Positions 1 through 11,430 of a DNA stretch of 64,000 nucleotides are shown piece after piece (the stretch's first letter is position 1; each line of letters starts with the position of its first letter). Made by a program: the position numbers and the translations under genes. The stretch comes from Dysidea avara (Eukaryota > Porifera > Demospongiae > Dictyoceratida > Dysideidae). The stretch is taken from positions 8,914,694 through 8,978,693 of the forward strand of contig NC_089285.1 of assembly GCF_963678975.1 (NCBI RefSeq), read 5' to 3'. The notes beneath the pieces were generated by a model. It was not told where the DNA came from. It ran no database searches and worked only from the letters and a program-made list of their open reading frames with translations.

Positions 1-21
1 TATTTTTGGTTTCTACACATT

Positions 22-641
22 TTGAGGTTGATTTTATTGAGTCTTGCTAGCCAAGGGCCTTCAGAATAGTTGTAGTGTGCTACTAAAATTATGAGTGTGA
101 GGAGTGGAGTAAGCAAAAACTGACTTCTAGTGATTTTCACTACTTATGTCCTTCTACAGTACATATGCCTATACTCCTTATCAGTATGCTGCAGAGAATG
201 TGCTAGTTATGGTTAACCAACGGTGAAGTCTTGGAGCTGAGATAGTAGCAATGCTAATAAATTTGGTCACATATTACAGTGTGCCAACCAGCATGGTTAA
301 GAACTAACCGCAGCAGCAGAAAAACCCTATAGTTGTGTATATTGCATGTAGGAACGAATTTAGCTACAATAGATTGTTTTAGTTGTGTCTGAACTATTTA
401 GTTCAAGGATACAGTGTATTGTAGGTAGTACAAATATAGTAAAATGATTTTTGGTTAGCTATTGCTATATATTACAATCTCCAAAACACAACACTAAGAA
501 GTGTATAAATGCTGTAGAGTATAAAAAGTAGTGAGAAGTCAGTTTTTGCTTACTCCACTCCTCACACTCATTATTTTAGTAGCAGACTACAAGTTTTCTG
601 AAGGCCCTTAGCTAGCAAGACTCAATTAAACCAACCTCAGA
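22..641. mobile_element. Foldback / MITE-like element with ~110-bp inverted arms
   Basis: The left arm (about 22-140) and right arm (about 530-641) are near-perfect reverse complements. Both contain, in opposite orientation, GAGTCTTGCTAGC near the outer end and GAGTGTGAGGAGTGGAGTAA further in. The ~390 bp between them has no open frame of note. Long arms and no coding capacity suggest a non-autonomous foldback element. I could not identify a target-site duplication, so the family is unassigned. Confidence 0.7.
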
Positions 642-1317
642 ATCAGGGTTGGGGAAAGCATCAAATTATTGGTCAGGCAAAACTATAAAAATAGCTTGGT
701 AATGGTAAATTTTCATGACTAACTTACTGTTACTGGCGGTACAATATTGGTCAGGCTCTTGCCTGGGCTGCCTGGACACTTCCCCCAGCCCTGAGAATGT
801 GTAAAAGCCAAAAATATGTCAGTCCAGTAGTCCAGTCCAGTGATCAGTTACACCCATACTGGGAAGTGGTTACCTGCTGACCAAACTAACCAAGCTGGAA
901 ATTGTGTGCTACCATTGAAAATGAATGGGTAGTAGTTGGTCTACCTACATATTCTACATTTAGTGTAGCAAAAACTACAACCAGTCTTTCCTTGAAAAGT
1001 AGAATTAATAACAAACAAATTAAAAATTGGTCAATTACAACAAGTGATTATACACATGCTGAATGCCGATATTATTTACCTTCTCTACTGCATCGGCAAC
1101 TGCCTCATTCACTTCATGATTGATGACTTATGAATACCATGTGTTTTGCAATATCTATAAGTATAACAACATTTCACTATAATTTTACATCTGATACAGG
1201 GGCGTCAGAGCATAAGCGAAAGTGGTAAGGCTTAGTCCAAAGGCAGCTACTCCCCTTCACCCCAGAAAAATACATTTTGAAATGCTATTATGGAAGCAAT
1301 TTTGAGCTGTAATACTA
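642..1317. other. No recognisable feature
   Basis: AT-rich sequence with only short chance open frames. I see no protein similarity, RNA gene or clear repeat here. Confidence 0.5.
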
Positions 1318-1462
1318 CATGAGACACCAGGGTGTACGTATGTGAAGCGAAGCCGAGTGCACCTTGAGACACCCTTGTCTCAAGGGTGTCTTGAGACACC
1401 CTTCGGGTACCTTGAGACACCGGGTACCTTGAGTGCACCTTGAGACACCCTTCGGGTACTGT
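1318..1462. repeat. Short GC-richer minisatellite
   Basis: About 145 bp built from imperfect repeats of the core CTTGAGACACCC followed by TTCGGGTAC, with one inverted stretch in the middle (around 1370-1395). Open frames across it on the minus strand are simply translations of the repeat. Confidence 0.75.
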
Positions 1463-1708
1463 TTTTTGTACACACAAGGTTGTGCTTTAAGTGTTATATT
1501 GTACATCTTGGTCGTCTGGCTCGGAGTGATTTTCTCAAACCGTTGCAATTTTTGGTGATCAGGATATCAGATAGTGTTTATATAATCTATTTCTAGTCAT
1601 AGGACAGTATGTACTCAACAAGCCTGCTGGAAGCTTTAGGGTGTACCAAAGTAACCATCAACATCCTGTCTTGGTGTCTTGCAATAACAATTATTACAAT
1701 CACATACT

Positions 1709-1771
1709 TACACATGCTTTGAGGTTACGATATGATGTTAACACATGCTTTGAGGTTATGATATGATGTTA
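1709..1771. repeat. Perfect-looking 31-bp tandem duplication
   Basis: Two adjacent copies of a 31-bp unit beginning ACACATGCTTTGAGGTTA differ at one base. It is a small local duplication without visible coding content. Confidence 0.85.
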
Positions 1772-2327
1772 ACACTTGTCAGCAGGGGTAATTTATGGTT
1801 TACCAAGTGGGTGGGCAATATCTGCTTTAAAGGTTTTTTAACTGGACCAGGTTTTTGGCTGACCTAGACAACATAAGTTAATAACTGGTTATTTGCACAC
1901 CAGTGCACAGCACTACTGCTTGACCTAGTCAACTGAAATGCTGCTACTTATATAGTGTCACATCACTCTCACAGCAGAGTCAATAGTTAGATTCCAGGAA
2001 GGCCTAGAGACTTAGGGGGCCCCCCCGAGACAACATACAGAGCTTTCATGTACCCTCACGCATTCTGCACGAGTCCCACTTCTGTCATTAGCTTAGCTAA
2101 TATCACTGCACACTACTGTATATAGTAGCTAGGATACTGTGTTGTTTTCCTGGCATTGCGCCACCACATGAGTCCAGGAGTTAAACTCATTTTTTTTTTT
2201 TCATTATTGACATGAGTAGCAAACAGCCTTATCAGTAACCACTCATGTAGTGAATCTAAATTGCTGGGAATAATTGCACAGTAAAGAGTGACACTGAATA
2301 GCAGATAAGACTGGGATGAATCAGAGT
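1772..2327. other. No recognisable feature
   Basis: No supportable gene. Contains a short C-run near 2025-2035 and a T-run near 2191. Confidence 0.45.
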
Positions 2328-2440
2328 CTGGTGTTTCCGTCCAAAGTGACCCAAGGAAGCCAAAAAGTATGATGGAGCCGAAACGTAGTTACAAATGTAA
2401 ATTTCAAGCTGTATGGCAGAAGGAATGACCCATCACATTG
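2328..2440 (+). pseudogene. Possible N-terminal relic of a hAT-like transposase
   Basis: From the ATG at about 2370 the frame reads MMEPKRSYKCKFQAVWQKE and then a TGA where a tryptophan codon (TGG) would suit. A Lys-x-Cys-Lys-Phe-x5-Trp-x-x-Glu pattern resembles the basic start of hAT/ZMYM-type element proteins, just ahead of their BED or zinc-finger region. Nothing downstream continues the similarity. This is a weak, inference-level call; chance coding remains possible. Confidence 0.25.
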
Positions 2441-4049
2441 GATTGATGTACCACAAGAAGAGTTGCAAAATAAGTGTTTGGAAAACCAGTGCCAGATAAC
2501 AGAGGGGTTGCAATGGTTTCAGCTGAAAATAAAATCACTGAAAATGCCTTTACTAAGTTTAAGCATGTTAGCTAAGCACCTCTAAAAAATTTATAGCACA
2601 AGTGCTGTTTTGCTTCAGAACTTTCTGGATTGGTAAGATTAAAACAATGTTATGGAATGGTTTTTTTACTGATTCATTGCTAGCTAGTTTACGCCATACA
2701 TCTATGTAGCTGAACATTCACCCCAGCTGGACGGTCTGGAATCAGAGTTAGAGTCCTGAACCTCAGTAGTGAAACCCCCTCTGAAAATTACCCCCTCTGA
2801 AAATTTCTAGATCCACCACTGAAAACCTCACCCACTCATACCCTCACTACCCCTTTCGTGATAAAAACTTAAGATATTTACAATAACTCATTCATGATCA
2901 GCTTTCTGACATCGGCACTGATAAATACAGTATACTAGCTATGTACGCCACACCTTTTCAGTGAGCGAATGCTGAGACCGACTGTTCCAGGAAAACAGCT
3001 CTTTAAGTAACTGCTTAACTTCGTAAAAAGTCCAACGATGAGTAATTAATTTATCCCTTACAAAGTCTTCTAACTCCGCCATTTTCACGATTTTATCGGC
3101 ATATATATACAGACAAGCTAGTACCAATCCCGGATACTTGTCTGTATATCTACGATTTTATAGGTTTTCGTGGACCCAATATACGCTGTAGCCATAGATA
3201 ATAGACACCCATCTATGCTGTAGTTATGACGCAGGCACTCTTGATGTCTGAAACACAGATATCATAACAGCACTGAGTTGCCAAATACAGGGAGCCAACC
3301 ACTGGGAGACCTTATCATTTTAAAGGACAAAACTCAACCGATTGCTATACATTTCATGCTATGCATGCGTGTGCATGATGTGATGTGAATCCTGGTGAAT
3401 CATTTATATTGATATTAATTAGAAAGGCAGCCTTCTTTTAACATCTCCAAATGTAAATCCCGGGCCCCAATGCCGGACCGCTTTTCAGCTACTTGAATTT
3501 GAAAAAAGATCGAGATACTCTAGAGCAGTCATCATAATATACTCTAATAGAACAGTCATCGCAATACTCTAATAGAGCATTTGTTATAGAATATAGCCAC
3601 TGTTCTACTTAGTCTAAGTCATTACATCTATGTTAATTGTCCTCAAATCACCTAAAAGTTCCAGTGTGTCATCTGCATTGCACTGCATTGGGCCAATTGA
3701 TCATGCATGTCAGCATGCATTAGCAGTTACAAACCCAGTGACTTCTGTATCTCAAAGAACTAAGCTTTCACTGAAACTTTGAAAGTAAAATTAGCTATGA
3801 AATTGAATTGATTGGCACTGTAGTACAAAATTACCAGTATATATCCTTAATGTTAGTAAAAAGGAGAAAGAGGCTTTGCAAGTAAAATAGCTTCCAGATG
3901 CCATTTCAGAGCATCTATTTTCAAACATTTTCCTGAGGGAGCATGCCCCCAGATCCCCCTAACTTGGCATGCTGTGTGTGCTTAACTTAGCACATGCAGT
4001 TGAGTATCACATGATCTAAAAATCACATCAGATCAATAAGAAGTAGTAT
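2441..4049. other. Unassigned sequence with one dispersed motif
   Basis: No gene is supported. 3504-3585 carries a copy of the GATCGAGATACTCTA / CTCTAATAGAACAGTCA motif set that recurs across the window. 3935-3965 carries the minus-strand form of a GGGGGxCTGGGGGCATG motif, also present near 56.5 kb. Confidence 0.5.
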
Positions 4050-4430
4050 GACCTCCATTGCAGTCCATGGATGGTTGGACCACTCAAAATCTCTGGGCTC
4101 CAGCCCTGTGTAAATCCCTTCACCTTGGCAAGTTTAATCCTGGACATATTCACAATATGAATGGAGAATGGTCATATAGTATTGAGATAGTTTCTAAGAC
4201 AAAAAGTTTAATTGACAAGCTTAAGCAACTGAAGTTTCATGAACATAGCTACATCTTATGCAAACAGTATAAAAAAATCTAAAATCAATGATTCACAAAC
4301 CTGTCTGCTGAACAGAAGCATACTGCCCACAACTTTAGAAATTACAAATGCAATTTGGAGCCATTTTTACACTATAGATCAAACTAAAGTAGTAAATGCC
4401 CAAAGAGCAGTCACAAGACTATAATTAAGT
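4050..4430 (+). pseudogene. CR1/L2-like LINE relic (C-terminal part of reverse transcriptase)
   Basis: Two overlapping short frames together preserve the characteristic region after the RT catalytic core: LHLGKFNPGHIHNMNG, then a degraded segment matching the usual KDLGVLID..LKFHEH block (here SLIDKLKQLKFHEHS). In a shifted frame follow ILPTTLEITNAIWSHFY and TKVVNAQRAVTRL, which correspond to the LVRPILEYG..W / VQRRATRL region of CR1/L2-type LINEs. The order and orientation are correct, with frameshifts in between, so this is a decayed 3' fragment. The assignment rests on family knowledge, not on a search. Confidence 0.6.
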
Positions 4431-4499
4431 ATTTCTTGTGTGTATAAAAGAAAGCTTAAGTTCATTTTTCATTTTGGAGTCTTACATAACAATTTTGTA

Positions 4500-5300
4500 T
4501 GATTTTCATTGATAGCTACACTAAAAGGACAGCAAATGCTGTGATAATACTTGGCAGGCTGAGCAGTGTAGTTGTATAATTACACTCACTGTAAAATACT
4601 GTGTTGGGGGCAGTAGACACCAGGCCACACAAGTCATAGTCTTTATTGGTATGGTGTAGTATTTGATGGTATATAATGCATTGGTGACTGTATGTATCAA
4701 CACAGGTGTTATCGTGTTCCCGACCCGCCATGTGTCAATCATGTGTGACCATCGTTAAGTTGACATTAGACATTACGTAGTGTTCAGGTGTGTGTGTTTT
4801 CATACAGTGTGTAATATTAACAGTCACTGGATACTATTGCAGGCAAGTTGCAGTTATGCATTCTGTTAGATGTTGAGATATGGACAATTCCATCAAGGTT
4901 AGCAATCATTTAATTCTGGTCATGTGATCTTGTCAACCTCCACAGGTGACAGATACAGTCAGCACATTTTCCAGTCGGATAGGAGTTTGCTATGCTACTA
5001 TTACTGTGTAACCAATACCGCCATCTTAAACCTTACGCAACTATTATAATGTAATTTAGTATGTAACTAAAACTACTTTACAATAGCCAAACTACTCAAT
5101 AGAGAAGAAACTAGTGTCTTCACACTACAAGGCCCACAGTACCTTAAAATCATTTTAGCATTGTTCGTCCATAGAGAAATGGAAAAGTGTTGCAGTATTA
5201 CATTCTTTCTAGCAAGTTTACTTCTTTTACTGAGCAGTCAACCCTGCTAGTGTGCTCAGTTTCTATGCAAACGCTCAATTATAACATTGTAATAGCACAA
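4500..5300. repeat. Dispersed repeat R1, copy 1
   Basis: Segments 4510-4745 and 5040-5300 reappear in reverse complement at 23300-23500 and 22029-22300. Shared landmarks include CACACTAGCAGGGTTGACTG (seen here as its complement near 5240) and the GTGTTATCGTGTTCCCGACC block near 4710. The two blocks are diverged by a few percent. Short minus-strand frames here are repeat translations. The middle part (4745-5040) differs from the other copy, which has a LINE fragment at that place. Confidence 0.7.
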
Positions 5301-5929
5301 ATTTAGTCTTGTCAAAAGTAAGTCAGTATTGATGACGACCAATGAGGCTGCATTGCAGTCAGTGATGGAATGGAGTCAATCTAGAGAAGTGTAAAATGTT
5401 ACCAAACAGGCTCTATTTACTATGAATGGAACATAATCACACACAGCTCAGGTGTGTTAACCATTCACTTTATTTAATTGTCCTGAAAATGGCAGTGGTT
5501 ACTATGATGTACTGACTTCAGAACCTTGCTCAGAGTTACTCCAGTGTGACGTGTGGGACTTCATAGATGAACTGATGATACTCATGCAGTATAGTACTCT
5601 GAGCCAATAGGTAGATTGTATTCAACCACCAACTCGCAATGATTTATGTCATCTAACCACAATTCAAATTAAGCCTTACCTCTATACACAAGGAATTTGC
5701 CTGCTTTAATTTCTTCATCTTTCATTGACTCTGTAGCAATATATAATATTATACTTAAGTTATAATTGCAATGAAGTTCCTACCAGCTCCTAGTTAATAC
5801 ATGTACATACTTCAGCACTCAAAACTTACTCCCCAATCTTCCTTTGAACTATATACCATGAAATTTCACTGCTGTAATACAGATGGGGAGCAGTGAAACA
5901 GGTATCATGTAATCAGCTATCTGCAAGTA
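5301..5929. other. No recognisable feature
   Basis: No gene or repeat could be supported. Confidence 0.4.
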
Positions 5930-6103
5930 CAGTGGAACCCGTTAATCAGGACAAATGAAAATAAGCTAGGACACCTGTGTAATCTGGACACTTGGTAATG
6001 GTCCCAAAGTATCACTTAGCATGTAAACTGACCTGGAAAATGAGGACACCTTGATAATCAAGACACTTTTGGTTGGTCCCAAGGCATTATACAGGTTTCA
6101 CTG
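5930..6103. mobile_element. TA-flanked MITE, pogo/Tigger-like ends (copy 1)
   Basis: Flanked by TA on both sides. The left end starts CAGTGGAACCCGTTAATCAG and the right end is a complementary GTTTCACTG. Internal phrases (AATCTGGACACTTGGTAATG, GGTCCCAA) are shared with the copies at 8887 and 9207. TA target duplications and CAGTGGAACC-type ends are typical of Tc1/mariner-pogo MITEs. Length 174 bp, non-coding. Confidence 0.75.
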
Positions 6104-7615
6104 TATGCAGCTAGACTCTGTGTTACGCTGTAGTATTAATTGTGTTTGTTGCTTAGCAACAATTTATGTTATTTACTAAGGCTTTACAGTTGAAGGTCAG
6201 TAGGATACCAGGTCCTGCAGCTACAGCCTGTTTTAAAGTTGTTACAATTACATGGCTAAAATACTTTTGCCTAGCAGTGTGGTCTTCATGCATGGTCACG
6301 ATTGTTAAGGCAACCATTTTGGTAGGTATCTAACAACTGTTGCTAGGATATTACTTTGAGTCATTTGCTATTACCTTACCAACCACATCCTAATAACCAT
6401 TGCTTGGCAAGCAGCAGCAAAATTTGGATTTAATACCACTCTTAAGCTTGTTGCACTGTGTTAATAGTAATTTCATAAGATTCAGTATTACCTATGAAGA
6501 CTTTAGCCATACAATGCATACTGTCTGTGCAGTGGTATACACTAGCTATATGTGATAAATTTCTTTGCTGGCAAAAAGGCACAAATAATAATGAAAGAAC
6601 TGTATGAAATCTGTTAGAAAGGAAACAGAATGCATAACAAACTATAGCTCCTGACGTGACTTACAGATGCACACAGTCACACTAAACACAATGATTCCCA
6701 GTATGTCACCACAAAGCACAACTGTATGGGTATATACATGTATACAACAGTAGACAGACCATCTATAATATGAGGCTGGTCCACTTGCATCTTAAGCAGT
6801 TTAGCCTTACTTAGTACAGTGGAACCAAACACTTCGGGACCAACAATCATTTGCTCATTTGTGCTACAATGCATGTGCAGAGGATGTCCTCATTAGGTAA
6901 AAAGATGTCTAGCTCAAAAGTAAAAATGTGTAGAAACCAATATATACAAGCTAAAGTTTATACATTCTTATAGGATGAACTAAACCTCCAGTTAATGGTA
7001 GGTGTGTTATCAGTGAAGCTTCCCAAAGTTAACTCGAATAAAGGACTAGAAAAGCATTGCTTGCAAATTGATCCATATACGGACTTGATCCATTTCCTGC
7101 ATATCCTATTTCTCAAAGAACTTGTCAACAACACACTATATGATTATTACAACAAAACAATTGTGAAATGTGCCAACCACACCCAACTTCTGCTGGGCTA
7201 AGAGATCACCTGCTGTCAAACATCATCACCATGGTAGCAGTTATCATAAAAGCACAACACAGCTAGCAACAGCTGATCAATTTCCAAGGAACCTTACAAT
7301 ATTAATTTTGTTAATGTGTATATTGCTATGTACTCATTACATGTTTCAGTAGTTTGTGTTTAATCAATACGCAAGCTGGCCGCTATGAAGGTGCAGATAA
7401 GTCGGTGGCTACCACTACTACTGTACAAAACAATTTTTATTATGTTCTCTGGGTTTAATAATTTCATACATATGCATAACATAGTGACATTTCTTTGAGG
7501 TATATTTCCAGAAATGTAAATATAGGAGTATGTGATATTCCTGAAACAACTTTTATTTTTGTAATCAAAACAAAGGCTCATTCCAGTCAAAAATTATTAT
7601 TTTGCTGTTAACTTG
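6104..7615. other. No recognisable feature
   Basis: About 1.5 kb with only chance open frames. I see no splice-bounded coding block or repeat here. Confidence 0.4.
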
Positions 7616-8880
7616 GTAGCTAGCAGTGCAAAAATCGTGCACTTTTTCGTAAAAGCATGAAACTTTCCACATAAGTAGTACTCCTCATGACATAATTTTT
7701 TGATATAGATTTAACCTTTGATCATTCACCATTATTATATGGATTTGACAGATTTAACCTTTGGTGACCTTTATGGCCATTTTTCCCAGAAGTTTGATCA
7801 TTTCTGTCTTTATCTCACTGAGGCATTAGTTAACTCATTACAACAGGTACCACAATAATTGATCGAAACAACTTAGCTTATATTTGAAGTAGTGTTGCAC
7901 CGATAATCGGTTCAATAATCGGTATCAGGCCGATATTGGCTACTAGCCGATTAATCGGTTTTGATTAAATCAAGGCCGATGTTAATCTCCACTGCGCTGT
8001 GTAGTATAATGATGTGGGGGAGGCTAGACATAAGTTATTTGGCATTTTAATTAAGTAATGTGTTAATGGTTTAGTGGTGACTACCAGCCATGCCCATAAT
8101 AAACTGTCAGGGGTTAGGCCATGCCCAACAATAAACTGAGGTTTTTAGGTTTCTATGTAGTGCCAGCCACTTGTCTCAACTGTATAGCAGTAGTAAAATG
8201 TACTTGAAACCTGTTTACCATGAGTAACTTTTACTTGTGGTATACATCTAACTTTACATTTTAGCCTAGAATAAACTGTATATCAATGGTTATGTCACTA
8301 ATATGAGCCATTTAATAATGATGAGGATGAGTGTTAGTGTTATTAGTGTATATCGGATCGGTTATCGGTATCGGCTATTTCTGTTGCTTAATATCAGTTA
8401 TCAGAATAATCGGCTAGTTTGGATATCGGTGCAACACTAATTTGAAGTTAATAAATGATTTTATTCCAGAGTTATGATCATTTATATTACTCATGAATAT
8501 TGAGATATTTTACCTCCCCATGGGTAATTTACACCCCAAGGGTAAGTAAACTCAGTAGAATTTTGCAGCTTAAAGCCATCATATCTTTGAAACGGAATTA
8601 CTTATTAACTTCAAATAAAAACCAAGTCATTACATTCAAGAAGACCTTTACTATGGTACCATGTTTTAACATGTCATTTAATGCCTCAGGGAGATAAAGA
8701 CAGAAATGATAAAAGTTTTGGACAAAAATGGCCATAAAAGGTCACCAAAGGTCAAATCTGCAATGGCACTATATCAAAAATACATGTCATGAGGAATATT
8801 ATGTGGGAAGTTTCATGCTTTCATGAAAACGTGTATGTTTTATGAAAAAGTGCACGATTTGACTAATTTTGGGGGCAACA
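7616..8880. mobile_element. Foldback element interrupted by a hAT-type MITE
   Basis: Arms of roughly 240-400 bp face each other. Left (7631-7880) and right (8450-8870) share, inverted, GTGCACTTTTTC / AAAGTGCACGA, CATGAAACTTTCCACAT / GTGGGAAGTTTCATG, and a ..ATGGCCATTTTTxCC.. block. The centre is occupied by the 550-bp hAT-type element at 7890-8439. Removing that insert leaves a ~700-bp foldback with no coding capacity. Confidence 0.7.
7890..8439. mobile_element. hAT-type MITE with 8-bp target-site duplication
   Basis: Terminal inverted repeats begin TAGTGTTGCACCGATA and end with the complement TATCGGTGCAACACTA. The element is flanked by the direct repeat ATTTGAAG at 7882-7889 and 8440-8447. 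An 8-bp duplication and this terminal sequence are hallmarks of hAT elements. The 550-bp interior has many short ATCGG/CCGAT subrepeats near both ends and no long open frame, so it is non-autonomous. A perfect duplication suggests a fairly recent insertion. Confidence 0.88.
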
Positions 8881-8886
8881 CCGCTA

Positions 8887-9066
8887 TAGTGGAACCTGTT
8901 AATCAGGACACCTGAAAATAAGGACACCTAGCTGTGTAATCTGGACACTTGGTAATGGTCCCAAAGTATCCCTTATCATGTAAACTGACCTGGAAAATGA
9001 GGACACCTTGATAATCAGGACACTTTTGGTCGATCCCAAGGTGTCCTTAATATACAAGTTTCACTG
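8887..9066. mobile_element. TA-flanked MITE, pogo/Tigger-like ends (copy 2)
   Basis: Same family and orientation as the copy at 5930. It begins TAGTGGAACCTGTTAATCAG and ends in ACAAGTTTCACTG followed by TA. The interior matches copy 1 closely. Confidence 0.75.
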
Positions 9067-9206
9067 TAAATATACAAAAGATAGTTTTAAATAGTTTTGT
9101 GATAGTGTAAAAAAAGCAGTGGTTTTGCATATTGAGTATCATATAAATTATAATATGCAGTGATATAATAGGGCTGTAAGCATACAGTGATATGGTAGAT
9201 AGCATA

Positions 9207-9381
9207 CAGTGAAACCTGTATATTAAGGACACATTGGGATCAACCAAAAGTGTCCTGATTATCAAGGTATCCTCATTTTCCAGGTCAGTTACATGCTAAG
9301 TGATACTTTGGGACCATTACCAAGTGTCCAGATTACACAGGTGTCCTTATTTTCAAATGTCCTGATTAACAGGTCCCATTG
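9207..9381. mobile_element. TA-flanked MITE, pogo/Tigger-like ends (copy 3, inverted)
   Basis: Inverted relative to the copies at 5930 and 8887. It starts CAGTGAAACCTGTATATTAA after a TA and ends ACAGGTCCCATTG before TA. Copies 2 and 3 lie 140 bp apart in opposite orientation, so together they could form a larger hairpin. Confidence 0.75.
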
Positions 9382-10620
9382 TAATATAAAGAACTCAGAG
9401 AAACTGTAGATAACATCATAGTATATATATGGTGTATGCCACAAATATAATATATTGTGTATGGTACACAGACTTATAAATTTTATGTTCAGTCATTGTA
9501 AGTAGATGTAGCTATAGGCCAGTAGCAGGAATGGTCATCTTCAACACTACATGAGCAATAAAACACTACAACTCACAGTGACATTATAGTTGTGATGTTG
9601 TGTATTAAGGGGCATTTACTCAACATTGACAGTGTCAAGCTAGAGCTTATAAATGCCAAGCTCCTGGTAGTGCAAAGTTAAGGTGGTTGCTGACATTGCC
9701 TGACAAGTAACTAGTATATGTCACTATGAGTAAATTTGTCTATTTGTAGTCTGTAAGAAAATAAAAAATGCCATTGTTGGTGAATGCGACAGGTATACTG
9801 TGAGTGAATCTGTCAATGCAAAGCGTGAAGTTTACTGTGTTGTTCCTTGCTTCCCCAGGCCTTCTGCTGGGTTTAGTGGGTTACCAGTCATATAATAATC
9901 ACTATGATAGCAGATACCATGACAACATGATGCTAGCTTCTCATATCTAACTTGATCTCACAGTGACAGTCTTTGCTCCATTTTGAGTTACACGTGGAGC
10001 TATATAGATGACTTGACGCTACTGAATAACACTAACACATTCAAAATTGCATAAAATAGCTGTGTGATCTGAATAGGTATGATATTATGGCACAAGTTTA
10101 GCAGGGAATCTCTCTAATTCTATAAGTTAATTAATTAAGCTAGCTATATGGACAGTGGAAAGATGGAGAAAGTAAGGGAAAAAGCTATTCCCTTTTAAAA
10201 ACCAAGACAAATGAAAGTTGATTTTATACAATTGCACCTGTAGCTCCTACCAACTTCCTAGCTAGCACATATTATGGGCCCAACCCAAATCTATACCTTT
10301 GGCTATCCTACTTATTACCTATTGCAGATTATATAGTTGAATACATGAGGTCAAAGTCAGGCTATAGGTACTAGCTCTAGATCTCCAGCAAATGGGTGAA
10401 AGTGTCACTTTTTCCTTCTGCATGTATTATACACTGTGAGTTGATGTACTGCTTATCTGTAAGTAAGTCACTATGAGTGAATTTGCATTGTAGTTATTTA
10501 TGCTCAGAAATTTACAAGCAGTGGAACTGCTGCAATACAACCAAATACATTGGTAGGTAGGAAGTGACACCGAAAGCCCAAGTTGACGGTTGATTTTTTA
10601 ATATCAGTATAATAGTATAA
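9382..10620. other. No recognisable feature
   Basis: No gene, RNA or repeat could be supported in this AT-rich stretch. Confidence 0.4.
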
Positions 10621-11082
10621 TAATGGTACTAGGCACCAGCCTATTATGCTTTTAATCCAACAAGTAAATGTGTTAAAGTATAATACTCTTGATAGAACCT
10701 TGATGTATTATTCTGAAATACGTCAAGCGATTAGCCTATATAGAATTAGTATTACACTAGTTTGTCAAGGTCCCTTGACAAAAACCTGTAATATTAATTT
10801 GATGGGCTAAAATAGTGTACATGTGGTGTGTTTCTATTACAAGTAAATATCTGACTTGACAACTAGTGTTACCATAATGATATATGCCCCATGGCTAGCA
10901 ACAATATGGTTGCTAAGTTACTTTAGCAACGGTTAGAATTACTCATTCCACTATAATTAGGGACCCGCCGATTATGCTGGCATGATTATGAGCATAATAG
11001 GTACCTGAAAGCATTGAGCATAATGCTAGCATAATAGGTAGAATATTTTGTAACAGTACGAATTCTTGCTTATAAAAATAGC

Positions 11083-11186
11083 TATCACAGAAAGATCGAT
11101 ATACTCTAATAGAACAGTCAGTAACTCTAATAGAACAATCACAAAGCTGACTGTTCTATTAGAGTATATCGATCTTTTCTGTGATA
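11083..11186. repeat. Palindromic copy of the CTCTAATAGAACAGTCA motif
   Basis: An almost perfect palindrome of ~100 bp. The left half contains CAGAAAGATCGATATACTCT and the right half its complement, enclosing AATAGAACAGTCA on both arms. The same motif occurs at several element edges in the window. Confidence 0.75.
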
Positions 11187-11430
11187 TGCATTTAGACAAG
11201 TATGGTTGTGCTTCAGCCACTTATTATTTATCCATAAACTGGAAATTATTAGCAGAGCATGAGAACTGAGGCATAAATAATTGGGCATACAGTATTTTGC
11301 AAGTCGGTTGACAGTCCAAAAAATAAGCTTGCATTACGTAAGCTTTAGCCAATGAAATCAATTTTTACACGTGCAAGTTTAAACACTGCGCGCGTAAATC
11401 GTGTACAGTAAGAAGTTGGCCCGGATAGAT

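Noticed and set aside
1247..1548. Minus-strand frames near a minisatellite
   Set aside because: They translate the CTTGAGACACCC repeats.
10958..10966. TTAGGG resembling a telomere repeat
   Set aside because: Single occurrence, part of the inverted-repeat end TTAGGGACCCGC.
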